DNA of 64,000 bases. Source: CAIXSC01 sp046349915 (lineage in GTDB: Bacteria > Planctomycetota > Planctomycetia > Pirellulales > Pirellulaceae). The stretch's first letter is position 1; each line of letters opens with the position of its first letter. A program made the position numbers and the translations under genes. The stretch lies in NCBI GenBank assembly GCA_046349915.1, contig JAXMBL010000004.1, forward strand, positions 310,001 through 374,000. The letters run 5' to 3'. This document shows, piece after piece, positions 34,681-43,497 of this stretch. The notes under the pieces are model-generated. The model saw only the letters and a program-made list of their open reading frames with translations, was not told the DNA's origin and ran no database searches.

Positions 34681-35601
34681 TTAGAACAGTTCTCGTTGCC
34701 GTAGCGTGGGCGACGATTTGCGACCCGGCGGTTCCGGCAACTGTTCCAACTGAGGCAGCTCGGCTTGTAGCGCCTCGTGGAACATGGCGGCCATCGCCGG
34801 CGCAAAGGCATCGCAGGGGGCGTGCGTGAAAAAGTAGGGTTCCAGCCCGTTCTTGATCCAACCAGCTACAACGGGCGCCCATTCAACCAACATTCCTCGC
34901 GAACGTTCGATGTCGTCGCGGCCGACGAATCGGACCAACGGTCTGCGGCCCGTAACTGTTCTGCGCAGAGGAACTCGTGGTTTGCGTCGCTGTGACTCTG
35001 CTTCATGCTCGTCGGCGGGCGGACCATCGAAGATCGCGCGGCTGTCGAAAAGCACTCGGTCGACGCCTCGGTGAGCAAGCAGTTCATCCAACGCCTGTTC
35101 GTCGTCGCCCGCGGCGAAGAACGCCGGATGACGCACCTCGACCGCATAAGGAAACTCAGCGGGCAAACGTTCCAGAAATCGAGTCAGCGTGGCGAGTCGA
35201 TCGGGGCCGAACGAAGCAGACAATTGCAAGAAAGTGGGGCCCAGCCGATCCGCGGCAGCCAAGATCGCGACCACTTCCAGAAACACTCGCAGCTCGGTAT
35301 CGCACGCTTCCAATTGCCGCTCATGGCTGATCACTTGAGGAAACTTCAGCGCAAAGCGAAAGCCTGACGCGGTGTCGGCTGCCCAGCGTCGAGCGGTATC
35401 GAGCGACGGAATCGCGTAGAAGGTGCTGTTTCCCTCGACCGTGTTGAAGGCTTGCGAATACTGCCGCAGCCATTCGCGACGCGGCGAGTTGACGCGAAAG
35501 ATCGAACCGCTCCACTCCGGACAGGCCCAGACCGGACAACCCAGATGGTAGGGAAGTAAAGGGGAATTCGGCTCAGAGGGAACTCTGTCGGTCGGCATCA
35601 T
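34681..35601 (-). CDS. DUF72 (YecE-like TIM-barrel) protein
   Basis: 306 residues from an ATG preceded by GAGGGG. DUF72 landmarks are YHLGCPVWACPEWSG at the N-terminus, FNTVEGNSTFYAIPS, FRFALKFPQVISHER, LGPTFLQLSASFGP and AVEVRHPAFF, with a C-terminal barrel strand EPYFFTHAPCDAFAP. The fold is a TIM barrel related to endonuclease IV and xylose isomerase; the biochemical role of YecE/DUF72 proteins is unsettled. It is the first gene of the run DUF72, DUF559, unknown, dual ATPase, and lies 35 bases after the secreted hypothetical gene at 35637. Confidence 0.85.
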   Translation of the reverse strand: MMPTDRVPSEPNSPLLPYHLGCPVWACPEWSGSIFRVNSPRREWLRQYSQAFNTVEGNSTFYAIPSLDTARRWAADTASGFRFALKFPQVISHERQLEACDTELRVFLEVVAILAAADRLGPTFLQLSASFGPDRLATLTRFLERLPAEFPYAVEVRHPAFFAAGDDEQALDELLAHRGVDRVLFDSRAIFDGPPADEHEAESQRRKPRVPLRRTVTGRRPLVRFVGRDDIERSRGMLVEWAPVVAGWIKNGLEPYFFTHAPCDAFAPAMAAMFHEALQAELPQLEQLPEPPGRKSSPTLRQRELF

Positions 35602-35636
35602 GGGGGATCGCCCCTCGTTTCGTGGAGTGGAACGCT

Positions 35637-36677
35637 TTAGGGCCTACGCCCATAACTGGCCGCAATGCGACCCTTTCCCATGCCCACATCGATCCAGCCC
35701 TCATACCCTGGTACTCGACACTTGCGCACCAAGTAGTCTTCGTTTTGCCTCGCCTTCTCGAGCCAGATCGCAGGACCGCCTTCCCAAACATGCAACTCGT
35801 CGGGACGAGCAACTCGCCATTGCCCACGCACCCATTGATTCTCAGGGTCGTTCCGGCCGATTTTCCAGACAAAGGTCCCATTCGGATAGATGTCGAGCGA
35901 TCCGGATTCATGTTGAGCATCGGTGGCGGTGATCACCACGCGAGCGCCCTCGCGTGTCATGTTTTTTGTGCCGCGGTTGGTCGTTCGCAACAAGAACGAG
36001 CCGAAATAGTCTTTTAGCAGAGGATGTTTGCCGTAGTTCGCTTCGATCGCCGAGCCGATATGGACCGAGTAGGCGCCAAGGGCGCCGAGTTCGTTGCTCA
36101 AATCGAGATCCGGCAGGAAGCTTGTGCCTCGCTCGCGTATGTAGTCACGAATCTGATTCAGATTCATCTCGCGTCGATTGCTGTCGGCGAATGGATCGCC
36201 GGGACCAAAAACTTGTTTGGCGTAAGCAATCACCTCGGCGCGACTGAGTAAACCACCGCCTTGAGCGAGGTTGGAGTTAACGCGAGTCCCACTATTCGAA
36301 AGACTACCGGCGAGATTACCGAGCGATGTAGAACGCGACTTACCTGGCGCGTCGAGCGGCGTCGGCGAGTTTCTTTTTCCCGCGCTGGGCGTTCCTCCCA
36401 TCGCTCGCAAATCGCTCGGCGAGTAAGCCTTTTCGGGACCCTCCGGAAAAAACTGGGAAGGCTTTTCGTGAATCAAATACTGCTTGCCGCCCTCGAGCGG
36501 CCGGATGATGCGACCTTGTTCCCAGCGTTCGGGGACCGCGGTGCCTACTTTGTACTCGATGACCTGTCCAGGGCGAAAAGAACCTTGCCCCAACGCATCG
36601 TGAATTCCCACGAGCGATCCTGACGCACTAATTGCCGCCACGGACAAACATGCGAGACGAACGAGCCGGAAAAACAT
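35637..36677 (-). CDS. secreted hypothetical protein
   Basis: 346 residues. The start MFFRLVRLACLSVAAISAS was chosen because GGAGG stands 4 bases upstream; an in-frame ATG at 36704 has none. A signal peptide is followed by a KOW/SH3-like beta region (RPGQVIEYKVGTAVPERWEQG, residues about 35-80), a Ser/Gly-rich linker, a helical middle segment (SRAEVIAYAKQVFGPGDPF) and a C-terminal beta domain (GSLDIYPNGTFVWKI, GQWRVARPDE). The family is not recognised. A DUF72 gene begins 35 bases downstream on the same strand, but the secreted nature argues against functional linkage to that cassette. Confidence 0.6.
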   Translation of the reverse strand: MFFRLVRLACLSVAAISASGSLVGIHDALGQGSFRPGQVIEYKVGTAVPERWEQGRIIRPLEGGKQYLIHEKPSQFFPEGPEKAYSPSDLRAMGGTPSAGKRNSPTPLDAPGKSRSTSLGNLAGSLSNSGTRVNSNLAQGGGLLSRAEVIAYAKQVFGPGDPFADSNRREMNLNQIRDYIRERGTSFLPDLDLSNELGALGAYSVHIGSAIEANYGKHPLLKDYFGSFLLRTTNRGTKNMTREGARVVITATDAQHESGSLDIYPNGTFVWKIGRNDPENQWVRGQWRVARPDELHVWEGGPAIWLEKARQNEDYLVRKCRVPGYEGWIDVGMGKGRIAASYGRRP

Positions 36678-36880
36678 GCGACCTCCGAAAAACCAGAGAT
36701 TCAAGCGGCATGTTGTAAGAGAAGAATCGCGCGCTAGAGTTTTGTCAATCGACTAGCGACGCAGGCAGGTAGACCAGGACGTGCCTCAATCGCTTTCCCT
36801 CATTCGTGGAATTCGCGAGATTCGTGGTCCCAAAGTTCGAGGTAGCGAGATTCGTGGCGTCGAACTTCGTGGTCCTGAAG

Positions 36881-36901
36881 CGACGGACTAGAAGTCCGTC
36901 G
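36881..36901. repeat. REP-like palindrome (CGACGGACT family), copy 1
   Basis: CGACGGACT-N3-AGTCCGTCG, a perfect 9-bp stem with a 3-base loop, in the gap after the small basic protein gene. One of eight copies in the window. Just upstream (36805-36880) short degenerate repeats of the type GAGATTCGTGG occur. Confidence 0.85.
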
Positions 36902-36926
36902 TCCCTTAGATTCTTGATCGCTCGCT

Positions 36927-37217
36927 TCACGCAGCCGGCAGAGGAAACCGGACTTCGTAGCGAGTCATGCTGTTGATCTTCTGCGGCATTTCCTTCACCA
37001 GGCAGTCCTGGCGGCATTCCGCGATCGACCGATCGAAGGGGGTCCATGCGCCCCCTTTGAACTCGAATGTCTGACGCGAAGCATCTTCCAAGATCATGGT
37101 CGGCTTGCCGTAGGTAACGGGCGGCTTCGGCACGTAGGGAGCAGGCGCCTCGGCGCGGCCGGAACGAGGAGCATCGCCACGGCGGCTGCGCTTTTGGTGG
37201 TTGTGATGTTTCTTCAT
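36927..37217 (-). CDS. small conserved basic protein
   Basis: 96 residues with a strongly basic N-terminus (MKKHHNHQKRSRRGD), a Pro/Ala-rich middle and a C-terminal beta-like region (PTMILEDASRQTFEFKGG to YEVRFPLPAA). AAGGGACAG precedes the ATG. I do not recognise a family, though the composition suggests nucleic-acid binding. It lies 71 bases downstream of the RRM protein on the same strand, so the two may be coexpressed. Codon use matches its neighbours. Confidence 0.5.
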   Translation of the reverse strand: MKKHHNHQKRSRRGDAPRSGRAEAPAPYVPKPPVTYGKPTMILEDASRQTFEFKGGAWTPFDRSIAECRQDCLVKEMPQKINSMTRYEVRFPLPAA

Positions 37218-37288
37218 CTCTGTCCCTTCGATTAAAGCTAGTTACCTCGCCCAAGCGAAATACTTAGGCGAGCAATCGCCGAGACAGA

Positions 37289-37588
37289 CTAGAATCGACG
37301 GCGACCTCCGCCACCGCCACCGCCACCGCCGCCACGCTCTTCACGCGGGCGAGCTTCGTTCACCGTGAGGCGACGACCTTGGATCTCGGTTTCATTCAAC
37401 GCCTGGATCGCGGCTTGACCCGAATGGCTGTCCGCCATCTCGACAAAGCCGAAACCCTTGCTGCGGCCGGTGTCGCGATCCATGATCACCTGCGCGCTGC
37501 GCACCGTGCCATGTTCGCCGAACATCGTTTCGAGATCCGAATTGGTCGTCTGATAGCTGAGATTTCCCACGTACAACTTCATACCCAT
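37289..37588 (-). CDS. RRM-type RNA-binding protein with Gly-rich tail
   Basis: 99 residues. CAGGAG lies 7 bases before the ATG. A single RNA recognition motif shows RNP2 LYVGNLSY and RNP1 KGFGFVEM with the usual beta-alpha-beta spacing. The tail is ERGGGGGGGGGGRRRF, an RGG-like RNA-binding and flexible segment. Such proteins (Rbp of cyanobacteria and planctomycetes) often respond to cold and act as RNA chaperones in the cytoplasm. A small basic protein gene follows. Confidence 0.95.
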   Translation of the reverse strand: MGMKLYVGNLSYQTTNSDLETMFGEHGTVRSAQVIMDRDTGRSKGFGFVEMADSHSGQAAIQALNETEIQGRRLTVNEARPREERGGGGGGGGGGRRRF

Positions 37589-37780
37589 CGCACAACTCCT
37601 GAGACATAGATACGCCCAGCCATACAGTTGGCTGAGGCGAAAGAGAATGGTCTACACTGCGACCGATTCCTGATGGAAAGGCGGGAGAGGAGTAGCGGGG
37701 GGACAAAAGTCGTCGCGACAAATCGCCTCTTCAAATCCAACACCCCCCTTTGTAACCGCATTTGTCCGCGGAGGCAAGAC

Positions 37781-38035
37781 TTATTTTTTACGCCCCATCA
37801 AAGCGAAGCCAGCAGACGTCAGCGAATAAGCGCCTGGGAACTTCTCCGCTACGAGCATTCCGGCATCGGTCAGACGCCGAAGCGCGCCACCCAAGGAAGC
37901 CAGATCCTGAGTCGCGAAACAGAGCATCTCGCCGGGCACCATCAGAAACGTGCGAAATGTCGTCAAGACTCGACGGTCTGCGTCCGTCAACTGAGCGAAC
38001 AACAGCGGCGAGAAGTCTCGTCGTCGATTGACCAT
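37781..38035 (-). CDS. small winged-helix-like protein downstream of desaturase
   Basis: 84 residues. It starts 3 bases after the desaturase stop, so the two share a transcript. The sequence LTDADRRVLTTFRTFL, then LGGALRRLTDAGMLVAEKF and GAYSLTSAGFALM has the helix-helix-wing pattern of a winged-helix DNA-binding domain. No family is recognised. Coupling to the desaturase suggests a role in controlling it, but this is inference. The frame is short but has normal codon use and a clear position. Confidence 0.5.
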   Translation of the reverse strand: MVNRRRDFSPLLFAQLTDADRRVLTTFRTFLMVPGEMLCFATQDLASLGGALRRLTDAGMLVAEKFPGAYSLTSAGFALMGRKK

Positions 38036-38038
38036 GGA

Positions 38039-39091
38039 TTAGCGATCCTTGTTGAAAGAGGCAGAGGGACGTAAGTCAATTTCCGAAAGAGTCACCATGC
38101 GACCCGCATCCTCGTCCCACAGCCGCAGCCGTGCGCAAGCAAGACTTTGCCAGAGAGTCAAACGCCTCGTGTCGCGCAGCGCCGGATTTCGATCCAGGCA
38201 CTCCTGAAGACGATAGTTTGGTATTTGGCTGTCTAGATGATGGATGTGATGCAAACCAATATTGGCGGTCAGCCATTGCAGTACGACTGGCAGGCAGTAA
38301 TACGAACTGCCACTCAAACTGGCCTCGGTGTAATTCCAATCGCCGTGACGTCGCCAGTACGTTTCCTCGTAGTGATGCTGCACATAAAAAAGCCATACGC
38401 CTGCTGACGAAGCAATCGCCACCACCGGCGCCTCGACCGCCAGAAACGACCAAGCGCCGAGCCAATAGCACATGGCGGCAATGCCCGCCGCAATGCCCAA
38501 GTTCGTCCAGTGCACGCTCCTGCGCTCCACTTTCCATTCACGCGGTTCATGCACGAACCGTTGCCAAACAACGAAATAAAGGATCGGACCAATCCCAAAT
38601 AACAACAGCGGGTGGCGATAACAGCGATATTTCCACTGACGCCAAGTCGATAGCGCCGCAAATTCGCGCACGGTCAACATGTTGACGTCCCCGCCGCCCC
38701 GGCGATCCAGATCGCCGTTCGTCGCGTGATGAATCGCATGATGCTTGCGCCAGCGATGAAATGGGGTAAAGATCAGCACGCCCAGCAGAGACCCCACCGT
38801 CGCGTTCGCCCATTTCGCTCGAAAGAACGATCCGTGACCGCAGTCGTGCGCCAGAACGAAGAGCCGCAATAACAGGCCCGCGGCCAACGTCACGGAGATC
38901 GCCATCAGCAGATACCGAGACGACTCGAAACTGTGCCACGCCAGCGTCCAACTCGCAACATAACCCCCCAGCGTCGAACTCAATTGCCACAAGCTCTTGC
39001 CCAAGCTCGCGGCACGGAAATCCTTGAGAGAATAGGACGCCTCGTCATGAAGAACACGCGGCGGTTCAGGTGATTCGACGACATGGGTCAT
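38039..39091 (-). CDS. membrane fatty acid desaturase
   Basis: 350 residues. Three histidine boxes of the di-iron membrane desaturase family are present: HDCGH (82-86), HHAIHH (117-122) and a C-terminal HHIHH, with an additional QHHYEETYW segment. Four to six hydrophobic spans fit the family topology (for example YLLMAISVTLAAGLLLRLF and the WSFLAVEAPVVAIASSAGVW region). It introduces a double bond into acyl chains at the membrane, using electrons from ferredoxin or cytochrome b5-like donors. The small winged-helix protein gene follows immediately. Confidence 0.9.
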   Translation of the reverse strand: MTHVVESPEPPRVLHDEASYSLKDFRAASLGKSLWQLSSTLGGYVASWTLAWHSFESSRYLLMAISVTLAAGLLLRLFVLAHDCGHGSFFRAKWANATVGSLLGVLIFTPFHRWRKHHAIHHATNGDLDRRGGGDVNMLTVREFAALSTWRQWKYRCYRHPLLLFGIGPILYFVVWQRFVHEPREWKVERRSVHWTNLGIAAGIAAMCYWLGAWSFLAVEAPVVAIASSAGVWLFYVQHHYEETYWRRHGDWNYTEASLSGSSYYCLPVVLQWLTANIGLHHIHHLDSQIPNYRLQECLDRNPALRDTRRLTLWQSLACARLRLWDEDAGRMVTLSEIDLRPSASFNKDR

Positions 39092-39318
39092 GGGTAAACG
39101 GCATCCGGTGAGTCATGCTCGCCGGCCGTCCTACGCTGCAACGCGTTGACCGCACGCCTGATCGTTAAATTATCCCGGAATCGACCAGGGACACAAGGGC
39201 AGAACAATTCCCTTGGCCCGACTGGATTTGAATTGGCAAAGGAGGCTTTCGAGGAACTTCAATCTCAGTGACGGCATCGGCTGTGCTCATGTGCCCACCT
39301 CCTCGGCGCGACGTCGCG

Positions 39319-41154
39319 CTAGTTTCCGCCAGCCAGCTTGGCATCTACCCACTGCAACTCGCGAAACACGGGCTGAGCCCCCGACCACTGTTTACTACCC
39401 AACAGCTTGCCATCTTGTTCGAAGTAAGCGCGGAAGCTCAGCAGGTCGAGTTGCTCCCACGAGCCTAGCGCTTCACTGGTCGACGCGCGAAAGTCGGCTG
39501 GCGTAAGACGGAAGGTCTCCGCCTTGTTTCCCCCCGACAGTTTCACCACGGCCGTCCACTCGCGGCTCTTCCCGCGATACGAGCGAAAGAAGTTCTCGGT
39601 CAGCACGATCACGAGTTCGTTCGCATGCTGAGCTTGCACGGTGAGCGCTAGTTTCCAGCCCGGTTGCCCTCGCCACTTGGGATCGTTCACCTTGCGAGTT
39701 GAGTACTCCCAGTGGTGCGGATTTTCGGCGGACAAGCGATACCAATCGCGCCAATCGTTTTGAAAGTCCTCGATCAATAAACTCGGCTTGTCGCTGGCCT
39801 TCGCGCCCGATCGCTGTAACTCGTCAGGCGCCACGGTATGCAACAACGAACTCAGTGCCAACTCGTCGGTCGGCCTTGCAAACTGGAGCGGTTCTGCGCG
39901 CGGCAACCGATGATGGACGTTGGCGAAAGCGAAGAGCGGTTGAGTCGTATCGAGCAGCGGGAGTCGCGCCGACCATGAGTCCCCCTCGCGGATCGAATCG
40001 GCGGTTCGCCAGAAACGAGCCTGCGGATGCGGGTCCACCGAGTACATAATCTGGACTCGAGAAACTGGCAGCGATGGATCGGGCTTCACTCGCAACACAG
40101 GCTGGCCTTCGCCATCCGCCAACTGCAACTCTGTCGCGGGCATCTTGGGAAAGGTGAAAATCCCCCGCAGATGTTGATCGAGCCACAGGGGGCGAGCGAC
40201 CTCAAAGGCCGGCGTGAATCGATGGTTCATATGAGGCGTAATCGAGTACCGAACTTGTTGCTGATGCGGGATCAACTCGCTGGTTAAATACAGATCATCC
40301 ATGATGCCGTGGAAGTCGTTGGTGGAACTGAGCCAGAGAGTCGGCGTCTGGATTCTCGCCGCATACGACTCGAAGCCCAGAGTAGCGTCGAACAAGGCGA
40401 CATCGCCGTTCGGTAGTTGCTTTTTTTGATCCGGCAACAGCGGCCAGGGGCGAGTGCGAAAGCCAGAGCCACCGACGGAAGGCGCGGCGACCTTGATGCG
40501 CGAGTCCGTGCCAGCGACATAGATCGTCAAGTTGCCGCCCATCGAGTGCCCGTAGACGCCTAGTCGCTCGGCGTCGACTTCGGGTTGGCGTTCAAGAAAC
40601 GTCAGGCCGCGACGCGCGCCCAGCGTCAAGAGGTACCAGTTGTTGTTGCGCGGCGAATCGATTGGGTCGAGATACCGTTCACCTGGCCGCATGTTGAGGT
40701 AGCCGGGAACATTGTTTTGAGTAGGATCGACAGCGCCCCAGTCGGTGTTGGGGTCCCCCTCGCGGGCCTCCTCCATCTCGCGACCTCCCCAGTTGATCGA
40801 GAGACAGGCATAGCCACGTCGCGCATAGTAGTCGACTTCGTGCAGAAACGCTCGCTGGCCGCCCCCATGAATGTGCAGTAATCCGGGCGCGTTCTTCGCG
40901 CCTTGGGGAAAGGCGAAAAACGCCGCCATGCGAGCGGGTTTGCCCTTGAACTCGCCGATATGAAACGTCACATAACGAAAGACCAGCCCATCTCGTTCCC
41001 ACTGACGCACCAGACGCACGTCCAACTCGTCGCGCCGCGGATCAAAGCTCTTCGCGACCTCCTCGACCGTCCGCGGGATGTCGTCCGCTCGACCGGCTCC
41101 AGCCAGACACGCCAACGCCGCGATTGCCACGATCACAAACAGTCGATTAAGCAA
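39319..41154 (-). CDS. secreted alpha/beta hydrolase (acetyl xylan esterase-like)
   Basis: About 611 residues. I place the start at a TTG (41154) preceded by GAGG because a normal signal peptide LLNRLFVIVAIAALACLAGAG follows at once; the frame is open to a GTG at 41220. The hydrolase core has the oxyanion-type LLHIHGGGQRAF and the nucleophile elbow YGHSMGGN (GxSxG), with a likely acid Asp in STNDFHGIMDD and a late His (MNHRFTPAF). The C-terminal 180 residues are beta-rich and may bind carbohydrate. It resembles planctomycete esterases of the acetyl xylan esterase type; substrate not established. Confidence 0.75.
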   Translation of the reverse strand: MLNRLFVIVAIAALACLAGAGRADDIPRTVEEVAKSFDPRRDELDVRLVRQWERDGLVFRYVTFHIGEFKGKPARMAAFFAFPQGAKNAPGLLHIHGGGQRAFLHEVDYYARRGYACLSINWGGREMEEAREGDPNTDWGAVDPTQNNVPGYLNMRPGERYLDPIDSPRNNNWYLLTLGARRGLTFLERQPEVDAERLGVYGHSMGGNLTIYVAGTDSRIKVAAPSVGGSGFRTRPWPLLPDQKKQLPNGDVALFDATLGFESYAARIQTPTLWLSSTNDFHGIMDDLYLTSELIPHQQQVRYSITPHMNHRFTPAFEVARPLWLDQHLRGIFTFPKMPATELQLADGEGQPVLRVKPDPSLPVSRVQIMYSVDPHPQARFWRTADSIREGDSWSARLPLLDTTQPLFAFANVHHRLPRAEPLQFARPTDELALSSLLHTVAPDELQRSGAKASDKPSLLIEDFQNDWRDWYRLSAENPHHWEYSTRKVNDPKWRGQPGWKLALTVQAQHANELVIVLTENFFRSYRGKSREWTAVVKLSGGNKAETFRLTPADFRASTSEALGSWEQLDLLSFRAYFEQDGKLLGSKQWSGAQPVFRELQWVDAKLAGGN

Positions 41155-41228
41155 GGCAGCCTCGAAAATGCGGAGAGGAGAATAGAGTAAGGCAACTAGA
41201 GATGCGAGGATTTTCGCCACGGAAGAAC

Positions 41229-41273
41229 GTAGCCATCTCGCTTCGCGAGATGATCAGCCGCATCGCGTACAAG
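41229..41273. repeat. 45-nt dispersed repeat, copy 2
   Basis: Matches 19392-19436 at 42 of 45 positions. Downstream to 41400 the gap contains direct short repeats of ATTAGTG (41370-41398) and no gene. Confidence 0.75.
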
Positions 41274-41400
41274 TATCGCATTCAGTTGTTGGCCACGGAA
41301 CAACGTAATACGGAAAGGCACGGAAAACTGCCGCGACTTGAATCGTGGTCGCGAACAAGTCGGATCATTTTTTAGTGCGAATTAGTGCCAATTAGTGTTC

Positions 41401-42048
41401 CTATCGTCGGCTTTTCGCGAGTGCTTCTACGATCCGAGCCGGTTCGAGTCGTTGGCGGTAATCGGGGTCGCTATGAGCGAAGATGATCTTTCCGCCTCGA
41501 TCCACGATGAAGACGGCGGGAACAGGCAGCGCATGATGCGATTTGCCAGACGCCTTCTCCAAGTCGATGCCGAATCCCTGGTACTTCTTCACCGTCTCGT
41601 CATCGACTCGGAAGGCAAGTCCGAAGGCTTTGGCCGCGGCGACATCCGAATCGGACAAGATGGGAAAGGGAATCGAGTTCTTGGCGATATTCTGTCGTGA
41701 ATGCGCGGGATCGTCGGGACTGATGCCGACCATGGTCGCGCCGAAGTTTTTCAGTTGAGGCTGGATCTTCGCGAGTTCGGCGGTGTGTTTCGAACAAATG
41801 GGACACCAGCCCCCACGGAAGAAGACAATCACGACCGGACCGTCCTTGTGCAACGAGGACAGTTCAATGGACTCTCCCTCCGCACTCTTCACTGTCACCT
41901 TCGGCATCGCAACACCGACAGCGATTGGTTTGGCCGTCTTCGCCTCTGGCGCAATCACCGCTTCCTCGGCCGAAACACTTGTGGTCGTTACGACCAACGC
42001 GAGTAACGTCGCTACAGGCGACCAAGCCAACGACATCGCACGTTTCAT
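41401..42048 (-). CDS. exported peroxiredoxin / thioredoxin-fold (AhpC/TSA) protein
   Basis: 215 residues. GGAGGGAG lies 6 bases before the ATG. A signal peptide MKRAMSLAWSPVATLLALVV is followed by an AhpC/TSA domain with FFRGGWCPICSKH: Cys82 is the likely peroxidatic or redox Cys, and Cys85 forms a CxxC. Also present are MVGISPDDPAHSRQ, FPILSDSD and VPAVFIVDRGG. It probably reduces peroxides or disulfides outside the cytoplasm. It lies downstream of the arsenosugar cluster on the same strand, 51 bases after that cluster's last stop, and could be its final gene. Confidence 0.85.
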   Translation of the reverse strand: MKRAMSLAWSPVATLLALVVTTTSVSAEEAVIAPEAKTAKPIAVGVAMPKVTVKSAEGESIELSSLHKDGPVVIVFFRGGWCPICSKHTAELAKIQPQLKNFGATMVGISPDDPAHSRQNIAKNSIPFPILSDSDVAAAKAFGLAFRVDDETVKKYQGFGIDLEKASGKSHHALPVPAVFIVDRGGKIIFAHSDPDYRQRLEPARIVEALAKSRR

Positions 42049-42099
42049 GGGATTCTCCCTCCTTAAGGTTCAACGAAGGTAAACGTTCTCGCGGTGGTT

Positions 42100-43497
42100 C
42101 TAAGCATAATACCAGCGAGCCAGGCGAGCGGGTGATATGCCCAGCAGGTAACCGACGATCACACAGTGATTGATAAGCGTGGTGCGGATCACTCCGAGTT
42201 TCCGCCAACGACGGGCCGAGGTCAGGATCGTCGCGTCGACGATCCCCAGCGAACCTTTCGCACGCACCCTGCGAACAAGGTCGACATCTTCCAATAGTGG
42301 CCATTGAGCGAATCCGTTCAGAGCGAAGAACGTGTCGGCTCGCACGAAGATCCCCTGGTCGCCATACGGAGACTTCAACCACTTCGATCGCAAGTTCACT
42401 CCCCATTCCACGCAGCGCAGCGAGCGGCGAGGATCATCGATCGCCAATTGAAAGGCGCCCGCGACGCACCCACGGCCCAGGACGGCGTCGATGGAGTCGC
42501 GAAAATTCGCGGGGAGTTTTGAGTCGGAGTGAAGGAACAGCAGCGTATCGCCCGAGGCAAGGGCCGCACCCGCGTTGAGTTGACGTCCCCGTCCCTTGCG
42601 ACTCGACACCACCTTCGCCCCGAGGCGTCGAGCGACCTCCAGCGAATCATCCACACTGCCGCCATCCGCGACAATCACTTCGACTCTCGGCTGTTGATTC
42701 AGTTCGGGCAGTAGGGCGGACAATGCCGCTTGCTCGTTCAACACCGGGATGATGATGGAAAGCCAACCCGCTCGACACGTCGGCAGCGCCCGAGCAAACT
42801 CGTCGGCGTAACGTCGACAGACCACGAGATCCTCGGGAAAATCAACGTCGGCAAGTGGTTGCAACTGGTGGACTCGCAGCCGCTCTCGTCGAGCCTGCTG
42901 AAGCGTTCGCGAAAGTACCAACTCCGTCCCCCAGTCGATGTCCTGAAACAGACTCGATTGCGGACGATTCAGGCCGATCAGGTAGTAGCCACCGTCGAAC
43001 GCGGGTCCGAGCACGACGTCTCGGTGTTGCAGCGAGTCGAATGCTTCGGCGATTCTCTCGACTGAGAGATCGGGCGAGTCGGCGCCAACGATGACCACTT
43101 TTGCGGCGCCCTCGTCAAAAGCCGTCGCCATCGCTTGCGCGAGTCTTTCGCCCAAATCGCCGCCTTCCTGCGCTCGATAATTTAGTCCCGCGCCGAACCA
43201 GTTCGCCATTTCATCCGCGCTCCCATCGGCATAACGAATCTCTAGTTCACATGATCGCAAGCGGCACAGTCGCGTCGCGGCGGCGATGGTCTTACGAGCT
43301 AACGCCGCATGGACAGTCGCCGCCCCTTCGGCGCCGAGCGACGGGATCAGGCGAGTCTTCGCGCGTCCAGGTTGTGGCAATCGAGTGAATACGATGAGCC
43401 GTTCGGCGCACTTCTTTCGAGACAGGCTGCCAGCAGGAGGCTCGCGGGCTTTCGACGCATCTCCAGTCATGGATTGTCGAGACAGAAAGTCGCTCAC
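42100..43497 (-). CDS. fused DUF2064 (TIGR04282) - GT2 (TIGR04283) glycosyltransferase of arsenosugar type
   Basis: 465 residues. The GTG at 43497 overlaps the ArsS stop by 4 bases; a TTG at 43518 is possible. Residues about 25-215 match the DUF2064/TIGR04282 domain (RLIVFTRLPQPGRAKTRLIP, VVIVGADSPDLS, VLGPAFDGGYYLIGL). Residues about 225-465 match TIGR04283 family GT2 (LSIIIPVLNEQAALSALL, VIVADGGSVDDS, GRGRQLNAGAALASGD, LFLHSDSKLP). TIGRFAMs place both in arsenosugar clusters as separate genes; here they are one polypeptide. The likely role is transfer or activation of a sugar in arsenosugar synthesis. Confidence 0.85.
   Translation of the reverse strand: MSDFLSRQSMTGDASKAREPPAGSLSRKKCAERLIVFTRLPQPGRAKTRLIPSLGAEGAATVHAALARKTIAAATRLCRLRSCELEIRYADGSADEMANWFGAGLNYRAQEGGDLGERLAQAMATAFDEGAAKVVIVGADSPDLSVERIAEAFDSLQHRDVVLGPAFDGGYYLIGLNRPQSSLFQDIDWGTELVLSRTLQQARRERLRVHQLQPLADVDFPEDLVVCRRYADEFARALPTCRAGWLSIIIPVLNEQAALSALLPELNQQPRVEVIVADGGSVDDSLEVARRLGAKVVSSRKGRGRQLNAGAALASGDTLLFLHSDSKLPANFRDSIDAVLGRGCVAGAFQLAIDDPRRSLRCVEWGVNLRSKWLKSPYGDQGIFVRADTFFALNGFAQWPLLEDVDLVRRVRAKGSLGIVDATILTSARRWRKLGVIRTTLINHCVIVGYLLGISPARLARWYYA

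Noticed and set aside
36805..36880. Degenerate GAGATTCGTGG repeats considered as a coding repeat domain
   Set aside because: Units differ in spacing and break frame; treated as decayed intergenic repeats near a REP palindrome.
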